A stretch of 34,035 nucleotides of DNA from Tissierellia bacterium (GTDB lineage: Bacteria; Bacillota; Clostridia; Peptostreptococcales; Acidaminobacteraceae). This document shows, in pieces, positions 1-8,409 of the stretch. Position 1 is the first letter of the stretch, and every line of letters begins with the position of its first letter. The notes under the pieces are model-generated. The model was not told the DNA's origin. It did not search any database and saw only the letters and a program-made list of their open reading frames with translations. Both the position numbers and the translations under genes were made by a program. Location: assembly GCA_012799095.1 (NCBI GenBank), contig JAAZLX010000091.1, positions 1 through 34,035 on the forward strand, read 5' to 3'.

Positions 1-1
1 A

Positions 2-274
2 AGTCCTGAGATATTTCCCGACAATGTCTCTCCACATGTTTTGCGACACAGCAAAGCAATGCATCTTCTCCAATCTGGCGTAAATCTGATCTATATCCGT
101 GATTGGCTTGGCCATGTCAGCATAAAGACGACTGAAATTTATGCTCGTGCCAATCCCGAAATGAAACGCTCCGCACTGGAAAAGGCTGCAGTTGCTGTTA
201 TTCCGCAGAATTCACTCCCACCTTGGGCTGCTGACACATCACTCATGAATTTTTTGGAGGAACTTGGACGATGA
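2..274 (+). CDS. Tyrosine recombinase (integrase), C-terminal fragment, 5' end outside the window
   Basis: The reading frame is open from base 2, upstream of the TTG at 41 given by the ORF track, so the gene enters from outside the window. The visible 90 residues carry the end of the tyrosine recombinase catalytic domain: the box II core HVLRHS (H-x-x-R), then a GH in WLGHVS and TTEIYAR, where the Tyr is the expected nucleophile. Such enzymes cut and rejoin DNA at specific sites through a 3'-phosphotyrosine link. The C-terminal tail EMKRSALEKA is typical of recombinases carried by mobile elements in Firmicutes. No partner gene is visible downstream. It lies at the left edge of the B12 cluster, which fits an integrated element, but whether it is intact upstream cannot be seen. 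Confidence 0.85.
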   Translation, partial: SPEIFPDNVSPHVLRHSKAMHLLQSGVNLIYIRDWLGHVSIKTTEIYARANPEMKRSALEKAAVAVIPQNSLPPWAADTSLMNFLEELGR

Positions 275-736
275 TTTACAGTGTTTTTATGCGAAGTGAT
301 TTTAGTGTTTTTGCACCAATAGCAATATTTTTACCCGTACTCTTCACATATTGGCTTTCGTTGCATAATGGGAGCGCCTTTATACTTTACCGTGCACTCT
401 GTAATCTCCGCGATTGCTGTAACCAGTCTCTTGTGTTCGCTACCCGTCACACAGTAATTCAATGTAAATGTGCTCATCTATTATTATCCTTTCTGCGTTT
501 CTGGCGTTTTTCATACCCTACGCACTACACATATAGCCATAGGAACTGTGATATAGCAAGCGAATTCAAGTACCTTTTCCGCTCTGCCCGTTGAAATAAT
601 AACGGACTATTTTTCACATAAATTGTGTATAGTACACCGCGTTCCTGTATCTCCAAAATGCATAATCCGCTTTCTCAAAATATAAATGTTGCCGACAACC
701 ACACGCAAACTTTATTTTGCAATTAGTCCAGAACTG
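275..736. other. Gene-free stretch after the recombinase
   Basis: I see no credible gene here. The 107-residue ORF at 271-594 has no ribosome binding site, no recognisable domain and a low-complexity amino acid mix, so I treat it as chance. Two imperfect inverted 9-mers (TATGCGAAG at 288-296 and CTTCACATA at 342-350) lie just behind the recombinase stop and could be remains of an element end or recombination site. Confidence 0.4.
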
Positions 737-765
737 TTGCAATAAACTATCTAGTGTGGTAATCT
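737..765 (+). promoter_or_regulatory. Probable sigma-A promoter of the B12 operon
   Basis: TTGCAA (737-742) and TAATCT (760-765) are separated by exactly 17 bases, and the -10 box is preceded by TGG, an extended -10 signature. Transcription would start near 772, just ahead of the cobalamin riboswitch. This is a pattern match only. Confidence 0.5.
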
Positions 766-771
766 TGAAAA

Positions 772-1015
772 ATAATTGAATACATCAAAGTGTTCCGGCG
801 GCTTACACTTTTTCATCGGGGAATAAGCTGAAAGGAGGTTGCCGCTGGATTTACTAGGGAACGCGGAGGCGCATTGCGCTTAACCGCACGGTACCGCCAC
901 TGTATGCGTGCATCCATTGCTCGTTGACGAAAGTCAGTCACTGTGTCTATTCATGGTAAGGCAGAGGAATGGATTGTGGATTTGACCACAAGCACGAGAG
1001 TCAGGAGACCGGCTT
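772..1015 (+). promoter_or_regulatory. Cobalamin (AdoCbl-type) riboswitch aptamer
   Basis: The leader contains the conserved B12 box AGTCAGGAGACCGGC at 999-1013, the core segment ACTAGGGAA near 853, and CCGCCACTGTATG near 894, in the order expected of the Rfam Cobalamin family. A 7-base-pair hairpin (AAAGTGT at 787-793 with ACACTTT at 805-811) precedes the core. The element binds a cobalamin and controls the downstream genes, here the whole B12 synthesis and uptake operon. The exact 5' border is uncertain. The terminator behind it points to control by premature transcription termination. Confidence 0.93.
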
Positions 1016-1071
1016 TGATACATAGCCAAACCTGCGGATTACGGGTTTTGCTAGACTTTGCGAGGAATCGG

Positions 1072-1110
1072 TCGCGGAGATGCTTTTAAAGCATCTCCGC
1101 GATTTTTGTT
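1072..1110 (+). terminator. Riboswitch expression-platform terminator
   Basis: TCGCGGAGATGC and GCATCTCCGCGA form a perfect 12-base-pair stem around a short TTTTAAA loop, followed by ATTTTTGTTGTTT. It sits between the B12 box and cbiK, so it most likely forms when cobalamin is bound and stops transcription of the operon. Confidence 0.85.
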
Positions 1111-1195
1111 GTTTGTTCCCGATGAGCAGCAAAACAGGACCTACAGAAAAGGTAACTCCCTGGGAATATAAAAACAATGAAATGGGGTGTCACAC

Positions 1196-2842
1196 ATGAA
1201 GAACACAAAACTTCTTACACTTTTGGTGGCGATCGCTTTGATGATTGCAGTATTTGCCGGATGCACAGCCAGCAACCCATCCGCTGATACAAGCGCGCCG
1301 CCCGCCGCCGAGTCAGACGATTACGAGGAAGGTACTTCTGAAACGGATACGATCGTCAACACCACCGCAGCCGATAAGGTCATCCTTGTGGCCAGTTTTG
1401 GTACAAGCTTTAATCAGAGCCGTAACCTTGCTATTGGCGGCATCGAAACCGCGATTAAAAACGCCTACCCTGATTATCAAGTGCGCCGGGCGTTCACCAG
1501 CAAGATCATTATTGATAAGCTGGACGAACGCGAGGGCCTAAAGATTGACAACATCGCCCAGGCCATGGACAGGCTGGTGTTGGACGGGGTTAAAGAGGTG
1601 GTTGTTCAGCCAACCACAGTTATGAACGGTTTTGAATATGACGATGTCATCGCAGAAATCGCACCGTACGCTGACAAGTTTGAAAGTCTCAAAGTCGGCA
1701 AGTGGTTGCTGGCCGATGAGAAGGATTATGACGAGGTTGCGGATCTGCTGGTACAGGAGACCTCCGGATTCAGATCAGAGGGAACAGCCATCGTATATAT
1801 GGGTCACGGCACCGAGCATGAGTCTGGCTCTATATACACGAAGCTCCAAGAGACCATGAATACAAAGGGATATAACGATTACATCATCGGAAAGGTGGAG
1901 CATGGAATTGAAATTGACCAGATTCAGGAGATTTTGTCCGGCATGGATGTCAGCAAGGTTGTGCTACGTCCGTTTATGATCGTGGCAGGAGATCACGCCA
2001 ACAATGATATGGCTAGCGATGAGGATGACTCATGGAAAATAATCCTTAAAGAAGATGGGTATACCGTAGAAACTGTCCTTGAGGGTCTGGGACAAATCAA
2101 GGGTATACAGGAGCTTTTCATTCGCCACATCAAAGAGGCGCTCGAAGGAGATTCTCTGAGCGTAACACCGACGGCATCAGCCGTCGGTGTTACCGCGAAC
2201 CGTATCCAAAACGGCACATATTCCGTTGAGGTTGATTCTGATACATCCATGTTCAAAATCGTGGATTGCAAATTGACTGTAGAGGACAATTCTATGACGG
2301 CAGTTATGACGCTGAGCGGGCAAGGCTACTCACCCCTCTACATGGGCAAGATAGAGGATGCTCAAACCGACGAGCAGAATCAAATCAGCCATGTTCTTGC
2401 AGACGAAAAATACAGCTTTACTGTTCCCGTCTCTGCGCTTGACATCAATATTGATTGTGCGGGGCGTGGTGTAAAAAGCGGAAATTGGTATGACCATGTT
2501 GTTGTGCTTAAGTCGGGAGGTCTCCCTGCCGAAGCCTTTGTTCCCTGCCAAGTAGACGCAACTATGGTCGGCGGCACGGGAAGAGCAAGCATCGAATCTA
2601 CCGCAACTTTGCTTTATCAAAACGGAACCGATATAGCGCGTATAGTCTGGAGTAGCTCGAACTATACATACATGCTGGTGGATGGCGTGGAATATCTGCC
2701 TGTTAACACAGAAGGCAACTCCACTTTTGAAATCCCAGTCAAATTCGATATTGATATGAAAGTAATTGCTTGCACTGTTGCCATGGGTAGCCCCAAAGAG
2801 ATCGAATACAGCCTTTATTTCGACTCTTCCTCAATTAAGTAA
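1196..2842 (+). CDS. cbiK: Lipoprotein sirohydrochlorin cobaltochelatase (CbiK) with C-terminal extension
   Basis: CbiK inserts Co2+ into sirohydrochlorin to give cobalt-sirohydrochlorin, the entry step of the anaerobic B12 pathway. The core (about residues 60-320 of 548) shows ILVASFGTSF, MGHGTEH (His about 204) and AGDHANNDM (His about 267). These are the two metal-binding His motifs, spaced like those of enterobacterial CbiK. Unusually, the N-terminus is a lipoprotein signal peptide with lipobox FAGC (Cys 23), so the enzyme should sit on the outside of the membrane. Residues about 330-548 form an extra beta-rich part with two similar halves, for example GTYSVEV and GGTGRASIES; I do not know its family. 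I chose ATG 1196 over GTG 1187 because GGGG lies 8 bases upstream of it. It is the first gene behind the riboswitch and one base before the ABC binding protein. Confidence 0.88.
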   Translation: MKNTKLLTLLVAIALMIAVFAGCTASNPSADTSAPPAAESDDYEEGTSETDTIVNTTAADKVILVASFGTSFNQSRNLAIGGIETAIKNAYPDYQVRRAFTSKIIIDKLDEREGLKIDNIAQAMDRLVLDGVKEVVVQPTTVMNGFEYDDVIAEIAPYADKFESLKVGKWLLADEKDYDEVADLLVQETSGFRSEGTAIVYMGHGTEHESGSIYTKLQETMNTKGYNDYIIGKVEHGIEIDQIQEILSGMDVSKVVLRPFMIVAGDHANNDMASDEDDSWKIILKEDGYTVETVLEGLGQIKGIQELFIRHIKEALEGDSLSVTPTASAVGVTANRIQNGTYSVEVDSDTSMFKIVDCKLTVEDNSMTAVMTLSGQGYSPLYMGKIEDAQTDEQNQISHVLADEKYSFTVPVSALDINIDCAGRGVKSGNWYDHVVVLKSGGLPAEAFVPCQVDATMVGGTGRASIESTATLLYQNGTDIARIVWSSSNYTYMLVDGVEYLPVNTEGNSTFEIPVKFDIDMKVIACTVAMGSPKEIEYSLYFDSSSIK

Positions 2843-2843
2843 G

Positions 2844-3965
2844 ATGTGTAAAAAAATAATTGTAACTTTCATGCTGCTGATAACGCTTGCGGGATGTGCA
2901 TCGAAACCGGTTGCGGTCAATTTCGGTGATCTCGAAGTCGTGGGTAGCATGGAACTGGACTATGCGCAACAGTTTGGCGTGGATTATCTTGCCGATGGAT
3001 GCTCTCTGGTAACGATCAATGAAAGCGGCCGTTTTCTTATTGTTCCAGAGGGACAGGAACCTCCGCATGGTATTGATAGCGACATCACAGTCCTGCGGCA
3101 GCCGATAGAAAACATATATCTCGCGGCGACTTCAGCCATGTGCTTATTTGACGCCTTGGATGGCTTGGGGCATATCTCCATGTCAGGCACAAGAGCAGAT
3201 GGATGGTATATTGAAAACGCACGGGATGCCATGGAGCGCGGCGATATTGCATACGCCGGCAAGTATAGCGCCCCGGACTATGAGATGCTGATCGCACAAA
3301 ACTGCGGCTTGGCGATTCAATCAACCATGATTTATCATAAGCCGGAGGTTCAGGAAAAGCTGGAGACATTAGGCATCTCGGTATTGGTGGAGCGTTCTAG
3401 TTATGAGCCGCATCCGTTGGGGAGAACTGAGTGGATTAAGCTGTACGGCTTGCTCTGCGAAAAAGAAAAGTTAGCCGAATCCTTGTTTCATGAACAAACA
3501 GCTTATCTCGCCGGACTCTCATCGCAGAGCACAGGCAAGACTGTTGCGTTCTTTTACATCAGCTCATCCGGCGGTGTCGTTGCGCGTAAAAGTGGTGATT
3601 ATGCTGTAAAGATGATTGAACTTGCTGGCGGCGAGTATGTGTTTGCCGATATCGGAAATCAGAGCAGCGCTACAGGGTCAGTCAATTTTGAGATGGAGCG
3701 CTTCTATTTAGAGGCTAAGGACGCTGACATCATAATATACAACAGTTCCATCGACGGTGAAGTGCACACACTGGATGAGTTGTTGGCAAAAAGCCATTTG
3801 CTTGCCGATTTCAAGGCGGTGCAAAGCGGAGATGTCTGGTGTACAAGCAAGAATCTTTTTCAAGAAACAACGGAGTTCGGGCTTATGATTTCGGACATGA
3901 ACCGGATGTTTTCAGACGATCTTGGGGGCTTAACAGAGCTTAACTATTATTATAAATTGCGGTGA
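2844..3965 (+). CDS. ABC transporter substrate-binding lipoprotein (BtuF/FecB type)
   Basis: The true start is ATG 2844, one base after the cbiK stop; the ORF track start at 2766 lies inside cbiK. The 373-residue protein begins with MCKKIIVTF and a lipobox LAGC, so it is a membrane-anchored solute receptor. Its layout (two lobes, segments such as DGLGHISMSG, a long helix, and a late DIIIYNSS region) fits the helical-backbone TroA/FecB/BtuF class that binds iron chelates, haem or corrinoids. With the following permease and ATPase it makes a complete importer. Its place behind a B12 riboswitch and next to a surface CbiK argues for a corrinoid, cobalt chelate or tetrapyrrole ligand; the ligand itself cannot be read from the sequence. 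Confidence 0.82.
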   Translation: MCKKIIVTFMLLITLAGCASKPVAVNFGDLEVVGSMELDYAQQFGVDYLADGCSLVTINESGRFLIVPEGQEPPHGIDSDITVLRQPIENIYLAATSAMCLFDALDGLGHISMSGTRADGWYIENARDAMERGDIAYAGKYSAPDYEMLIAQNCGLAIQSTMIYHKPEVQEKLETLGISVLVERSSYEPHPLGRTEWIKLYGLLCEKEKLAESLFHEQTAYLAGLSSQSTGKTVAFFYISSSGGVVARKSGDYAVKMIELAGGEYVFADIGNQSSATGSVNFEMERFYLEAKDADIIIYNSSIDGEVHTLDELLAKSHLLADFKAVQSGDVWCTSKNLFQETTEFGLMISDMNRMFSDDLGGLTELNYYYKLR

Positions 3966-3969
3966 TGGG

Positions 3970-4986
3970 ATGAAAAAAGGTACAGCGAAAAGAGATATTC
4001 GGTACGTGCGTTACTTGATTGTAACGCTTGTGCTTCTGCTTCTTTTTGCCGCACTGATAGCACTGAATATTGGAATCGGCAGTATTAAGATTTCGCTTGG
4101 GGATGTATTGAAAGCTGGCACTATTGAATACGATATTCTCTGGAAAGTGCGGCTGCCGCGTATGGTTGCTGGCATCATCCTGGGCGGTGCGCTGGCGCTG
4201 TCGGGTTTTTTACTCCAGACCTTCTTTAATAACCCTATTGCCAGTCCGTTTGTGCTGGGTATATCCTCCGGAGCGAAGTTGGTTGTTGCACTCGTCATGG
4301 TGTTTGTACTCAGCAAGGGTTCTACCGTAAACTCCGCAACGATGGTTTTATCAGCGTTTGTCGGGGCGATGCTTTCCATGGGATTCGTTCTTTTGATTGC
4401 CAGACGGGTGAAACGTGCGTCAGTGCTCATTATCAGTGGCGTAATGATCGGCTATATATGCTCGGCCATTACCGATTTTATTATTACATTTGCAAGCGAT
4501 GAAAGCATTGTCAATCTGCACCATTGGTCGCAGGGTAGCTTTTCGGGAACATCATGGGGCGACGTCCGGGTGATGGCGATAGTTGTGCTTATTGCGTCTG
4601 TTTTTACATTTACTCTGTCGAAACCCATCGGTGCGTACCAGCTTGGGGAACAATACGCGCAGAGTGTTGGAGTGAATATCAAGACTTTTCGGATTATCCT
4701 TGTATTGCTATCCAGTATTTTATGCGCAAGTGTAACAGCTTTTGCGGGGCCGATTTCGTTCGTTGGGGTTGCCGTTCCTCACCTTATCAAGGCATTTACA
4801 AGGACGTCCAAGCCGCACATTGTAATCCCATTGTGTTTTCTTGGCGGCGCTGTGTTCTGCTTGGGATGTGATTTAATTGCCCGTACTGTTTATGCGCCAG
4901 TAGAAATGAGCATCAGCTCCGTCAGCTCACTGTTCGGTGCGCCTATTGTCATTTGGATTATGGCGAGAAGGGTGGCGCGTGATTGA
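3970..4986 (+). CDS. ABC transporter permease, FecCD/BtuC family
   Basis: This 338-residue, very hydrophobic protein has about ten membrane segments and the family signatures KVRLPRMVAGIILGGALALSG near residue 57, NNPIASPFVLGISSGA near residue 88, and GPISFVGVAVPHL near residue 259 (the region contacting the ATPase). FecCD permeases form a homodimeric channel for siderophores, haem or vitamin B12. It begins 4 bases after the binding protein gene and overlaps the ATPase gene by one base (TGATG), so the three are translated together as one importer. Confidence 0.93.
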   Translation: MKKGTAKRDIRYVRYLIVTLVLLLLFAALIALNIGIGSIKISLGDVLKAGTIEYDILWKVRLPRMVAGIILGGALALSGFLLQTFFNNPIASPFVLGISSGAKLVVALVMVFVLSKGSTVNSATMVLSAFVGAMLSMGFVLLIARRVKRASVLIISGVMIGYICSAITDFIITFASDESIVNLHHWSQGSFSGTSWGDVRVMAIVVLIASVFTFTLSKPIGAYQLGEQYAQSVGVNIKTFRIILVLLSSILCASVTAFAGPISFVGVAVPHLIKAFTRTSKPHIVIPLCFLGGAVFCLGCDLIARTVYAPVEMSISSVSSLFGAPIVIWIMARRVARD

Positions 4987-5744
4987 TGGAATATTTCTTT
5001 AAGACAGAAAACCTTACTGTTGGCTACGACGGCAAGCCTATTGTAAATAATATTGATGTGTCTATCAAAAAAGGTCAGATACTTAGCCTTATCGGCCCAA
5101 ACGGTTCAGGGAAATCGACTATATTAAAAAGCATTACAAAGCAGCTAAAAGTCATCGATGGAGTGGTATTTCTCAGCGGCAGTCCCATTAACGATATCAA
5201 CTCACGGGATATGGCTCGTCGTGCAGCTGTGGTGCTAACTGAACGCCCCAAGCCGGAGCTTATGACTTGTGGGGATGTGGTAGCGATTGGCCGATATCCG
5301 TACACAGGTATGCTTGGAATCCTGTCCGCTTCAGATAAGGAAAAGATCAATGAGGCATTGTGTTTAGTCAACGCTCTTGATCTGAAAGACCGATGTTTTT
5401 CGGAAGTTAGTGATGGACAACTTCAAAGAATTATGTTAGCGAGGGCAATATGTCAAGAGCCGGAAATTATTATTTTGGATGAACCAGTATCGTTTTTGGA
5501 CATACGTTATGCTGTTGAAATATTAGATATTTTACGCCGTATGGCCAGTGAGCGGGGCGTGACCGTCATTATGTCGCTGCATGAACTTAACTATGCTAAG
5601 CGCGTGTCAGACCGTGTAATGTGCGTCAAGGATGGCTATATGTTGCACCTTGACACGCCGGAGGCTGTTTTTACAAAAGAAATCATCAGCCGGCTGTATG
5701 ATCTATCGGACGGTGTCTATGCCGAGCTTTTCGGAGGATTATGA
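4986..5744 (+). CDS. ABC transporter ATP-binding protein (FecE/BtuD type)
   Basis: This ATPase powers the importer of the two preceding genes. It has Walker A GPNGSGKST (about residue 38), Walker B IIILDEP followed by VSFLDI, and the switch His in MSLHELN. The signature motif reads VSDGQ rather than LSGGQ, a mild deviation seen in some importers. At 252 residues it has the usual length. ATG 4986 is preferred over TTG 4983 and shares its A with the permease stop. It ends one base before cbiD, so uptake genes and ring synthesis genes are one transcription unit. Confidence 0.92.
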   Translation: MEYFFKTENLTVGYDGKPIVNNIDVSIKKGQILSLIGPNGSGKSTILKSITKQLKVIDGVVFLSGSPINDINSRDMARRAAVVLTERPKPELMTCGDVVAIGRYPYTGMLGILSASDKEKINEALCLVNALDLKDRCFSEVSDGQLQRIMLARAICQEPEIIILDEPVSFLDIRYAVEILDILRRMASERGVTVIMSLHELNYAKRVSDRVMCVKDGYMLHLDTPEAVFTKEIISRLYDLSDGVYAELFGGL

Positions 5745-5745
5745 G

Positions 5746-6843
5746 ATGAACACTCGTTTTGTTGGAGGTAAATTGCTGCGCCGTGGCTACACAACCGGTA
5801 GCTGTGCAGCGGCTGCGGCAAAAGCTGCGGCTACCATGCTACTGACTGGAACTCTATACAATGAGGTGACGCTCACGACACCTGCTGGAATCGTTCTGGC
5901 ATTGGATGTGTTGGATGCCAATTTTACACCGAGCAGTGTTTGCTGCGCTATTCAAAAAGATAGCGGCGACGACCCGGACATCACAAATGGATGTCTTGTA
6001 TACGCCCATGTATCGCTTGCGCCCGCGGGGATCGCTATCAGCGGCGGCGAAGGGATCGGGCAAGTGACCAAGCCCGGACTCGATCAGCCCGTTGGTGCTC
6101 ACGCAATTAACACGGTACCACGACGGATGATCGATGACGAGTGCAAAGCTGTATGTGCGAAGTATGGCTATGACGGCGGCCTGTGTGTCATCATCTCCAT
6201 ACCTGGAGGCGAGGAATTGGCACGGCGTACATTCAATCCGCGCATGGGCATCGTGGGTGGATTATCCGTACTCGGCACTACGGGTATCGTGGAGCCTATG
6301 AGTGAAAAAGCCGTTGTCGATACCTTTCGGGCGGAACTCAGCGTACTGTACGAAGCCGGACATCGAAACATAACCCTTACCATAGGCAATTATGGCGAGG
6401 AATTCGCACGAACCAGAATGCATCTGCCGCTTGAATCACATGTAAAATGCTCGAACTTCATTGGAGAGACTTTGGCGGCAGCAGCGGAGAAGGGGTTCAA
6501 GAAAGCCCTTCTAATCGGGCATATCGGAAAGCTCTGCAAGCTGGGAATAGGCATCACCAACACCCACTCAAGTTATGGCGATGGGCGGATGGAAACGCTG
6601 ATTGCCTGTGCGTTGGAAGCGGGCGCAAGCCTTGATACACTTCTTAAAATACAGGAGTGTGTAAGTACCGATGCTGCATTGGAGTGCTTGCAAGACGCTG
6701 GCCTTCTGCAAGAGAGTATGCGGTTGCTTTCCGACAGGATTAAGTACACCCTTGAGCGGCATATTGCCGCACACCTAGATATTAGCTTAGTATGTTTTAA
6801 GGGAATGGGAGAGAAAATGGAGGAGTTGTTTCGGTATGATTAA
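5746..6843 (+). CDS. cbiD: Cobalt-precorrin-5B C1-methyltransferase (CbiD)
   Basis: CbiD methylates C1 of cobalt-precorrin-5B using S-adenosylmethionine, giving cobalt-precorrin-6A. The N-terminal hallmark RRGYTTGSCAAAAAKAA is present from residue 9, followed by the family segments FNPRMGIVGGLSVLGTTGIV and LLIGHIGKLCKLGIG. The ORF track start at 5632 lies inside the ATPase gene. ATG 5746 has CGGAGG upstream and gives 365 residues, the normal length. It overlaps cbiF by 8 bases. Confidence 0.95.
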   Translation: MNTRFVGGKLLRRGYTTGSCAAAAAKAAATMLLTGTLYNEVTLTTPAGIVLALDVLDANFTPSSVCCAIQKDSGDDPDITNGCLVYAHVSLAPAGIAISGGEGIGQVTKPGLDQPVGAHAINTVPRRMIDDECKAVCAKYGYDGGLCVIISIPGGEELARRTFNPRMGIVGGLSVLGTTGIVEPMSEKAVVDTFRAELSVLYEAGHRNITLTIGNYGEEFARTRMHLPLESHVKCSNFIGETLAAAAEKGFKKALLIGHIGKLCKLGIGITNTHSSYGDGRMETLIACALEAGASLDTLLKIQECVSTDAALECLQDAGLLQESMRLLSDRIKYTLERHIAAHLDISLVCFKGMGEKMEELFRYD

Positions 6844-7597
6844 AGTGCATTTTGTAGGGGCGGGTCCTGGCGCGTCCGATTTAATTACTCTGCGGGGTAA
6901 GTCACTTCTTGAAAGAGCAGATGTCATTATCTATGCGGGGTCGCTTGTCAATCCTGAACTGCTTGCTTATGCAAAGCAAGCATGTGAGATATACAACAGC
7001 GCCGAAATGACACTCGATGAGGTGATCGACATCATACAAGCCGCAGTGGAAGTCGGCAAAGCTGTCGTGCGGCTGCACACGGGCGATCCGAGCCTTTACG
7101 GCGCTATACGGGAGCAGATGGACAAACTGAGCATTCTAGGTATCAGCTATGAGATATGTCCCGGCGTGTCCAGCTTTAATGCCGCCGCCGCATCCTTGCA
7201 GGCGGAATACACCCTGCCCGGCATAACACAAACCGTAATTATTACAAGAGCGGCGGGTAAAACACCAGTGCCGGAATGCGAAGGTATTCGCGCGTTGGCC
7301 TCTCATGGGGCGACCATGGTGCTGTTTCTGAGCGTGGGATTGCTAGAAACGGTATCGAAAGACCTGATCGCCGGAGGATACGCTCCCGATACACCGGCTG
7401 TCATCGTTTACAAAGCGAGCTGGCCGGAGGAAAGAATCGTGCGATGTAGTGTTCAGACACTTTCTAAAAGTGCAATCGAAAATAAAATTACAAAAACAGC
7501 ATTGATCTGCGTAGGTAATTTCTTGGGGGATACTTACGAATTATCCCGGTTGTACGCCCCGGATTTTTCCACAGAGTATCGGAGGGCGAAGGAATGA
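6836..7597 (+). CDS. cbiF: Cobalt-precorrin-4 C11-methyltransferase (CbiF)
   Basis: CbiF adds the C11 methyl group to cobalt-precorrin-4. It belongs to the tetrapyrrole methylase family: the N-terminal GAGPGASDLITLRG loop binds S-adenosylmethionine, and YAGSLVNPELL is a CbiF/CobM signature. Further motifs are RLHTGDPSLYGA (about residue 80) and CPGVSSFNAAAA (about residue 110). The length of 253 residues is typical. The gene overlaps both neighbours by 8 and 4 bases, as expected for translational coupling. Confidence 0.95.
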   Translation: MIKVHFVGAGPGASDLITLRGKSLLERADVIIYAGSLVNPELLAYAKQACEIYNSAEMTLDEVIDIIQAAVEVGKAVVRLHTGDPSLYGAIREQMDKLSILGISYEICPGVSSFNAAAASLQAEYTLPGITQTVIITRAAGKTPVPECEGIRALASHGATMVLFLSVGLLETVSKDLIAGGYAPDTPAVIVYKASWPEERIVRCSVQTLSKSAIENKITKTALICVGNFLGDTYELSRLYAPDFSTEYRRAKE

Positions 7598-8409
7598 GGA
7601 TAGCGGCCATCGCTTTTTCGGCTTGCGGTGCGGTTCTTATGGATCGGCTTATGGCTCTGACTACGCAAGGGCATGAGGTCGATGGCTATATAACGGTACG
7701 TCATGCCGAGGGAACGGCGTTTGAGCCATTCGATTCCGTATATGAAATCACATCACGGCTGTTTCACCGCACAGACGCTCTTTTGTTTATCGGCGCTTGC
7801 GGCATCGCAGTTCGCTCTATTGCTCCGCTGATTAAAAGCAAGCTGTCTGATCCCGCCGTGGTTGTATGCGACGAAACAGGGCGTTTTGCCATCAGTTTGC
7901 TCTCGGGACATGCGGGAGGGGCTAACGGGCTAACAGAACAAGTCGCCGGACTTATCGGAGCGGTCCCCGTTATCACGACGGCCAGCGATTCCCATGCTAT
8001 TCTTGGAGACGCGCAGCAGCCGCGAAACCTAGTCCTGGGGATTGGATGTCGTCGAGGAACTCCGGCGGAAACCATCGAGCGTGCGGCGACAATCCTGCTG
8101 TGGGATCAACAAATTCCCCTTGCCCGCGTCTGCGAGGTTGCCACGATTGATGTGAAGCGAAACGAGGAGGGCTTGCTCGGTTTCACAAAGGCACATAAGC
8201 TTCCGTTGCGGTTCTATTCGGCGGAGGAGCTGAAAAAGGTTGATGGCGAGTTTATGTCATCAGAAATGGTCTTGAAGACTGTCGGCGTTGACAATGTTTG
8301 CGAACGTGCCGCTACACTATGCGGCGGTACAGGCAAGCTGATACTGAGAAAAACCGCTAAAGACGGCGTAACAGTAGCGGTATTTGAGAGGGAGATCAAC
8401 CATGAATAA
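7594..8409 (+). CDS. cbiG: Cobalt-precorrin-5A hydrolase (CbiG), lacking the central domain
   Basis: CbiG opens the delta-lactone of cobalt-precorrin-5A and releases acetaldehyde. The N-terminal domain (about residues 1-130) has LLFIGACGIAVRSIAP and LLSGHAGGANGLTE. The C-terminal domain (about 145-270) has RNLVLGIGCRRGT, EEGLLGF, SSEMV and GVDNVCERAA. Between them only about 15 residues (SHAILGDAQQ...) join ITTASD to PRNLVLGIGC, where most CbiG proteins carry a central domain of roughly 70-90 residues. The total of 271 residues is correspondingly short against a usual 330-360. Frame and start are intact, so this is an in-frame absence, not a frameshift. Activity is uncertain. Confidence 0.88.
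   Translation: MRIAAIAFSACGAVLMDRLMALTTQGHEVDGYITVRHAEGTAFEPFDSVYEITSRLFHRTDALLFIGACGIAVRSIAPLIKSKLSDPAVVVCDETGRFAISLLSGHAGGANGLTEQVAGLIGAVPVITTASDSHAILGDAQQPRNLVLGIGCRRGTPAETIERAATILLWDQQIPLARVCEVATIDVKRNEEGLLGFTKAHKLPLRFYSAEELKKVDGEFMSSEMVLKTVGVDNVCERAATLCGGTGKLILRKTAKDGVTVAVFEREINHE

Noticed and set aside
271-594. 107-residue ORF after the recombinase
   Set aside because: No ribosome binding site, no recognisable domain, and an amino acid mix like translated noncoding DNA.
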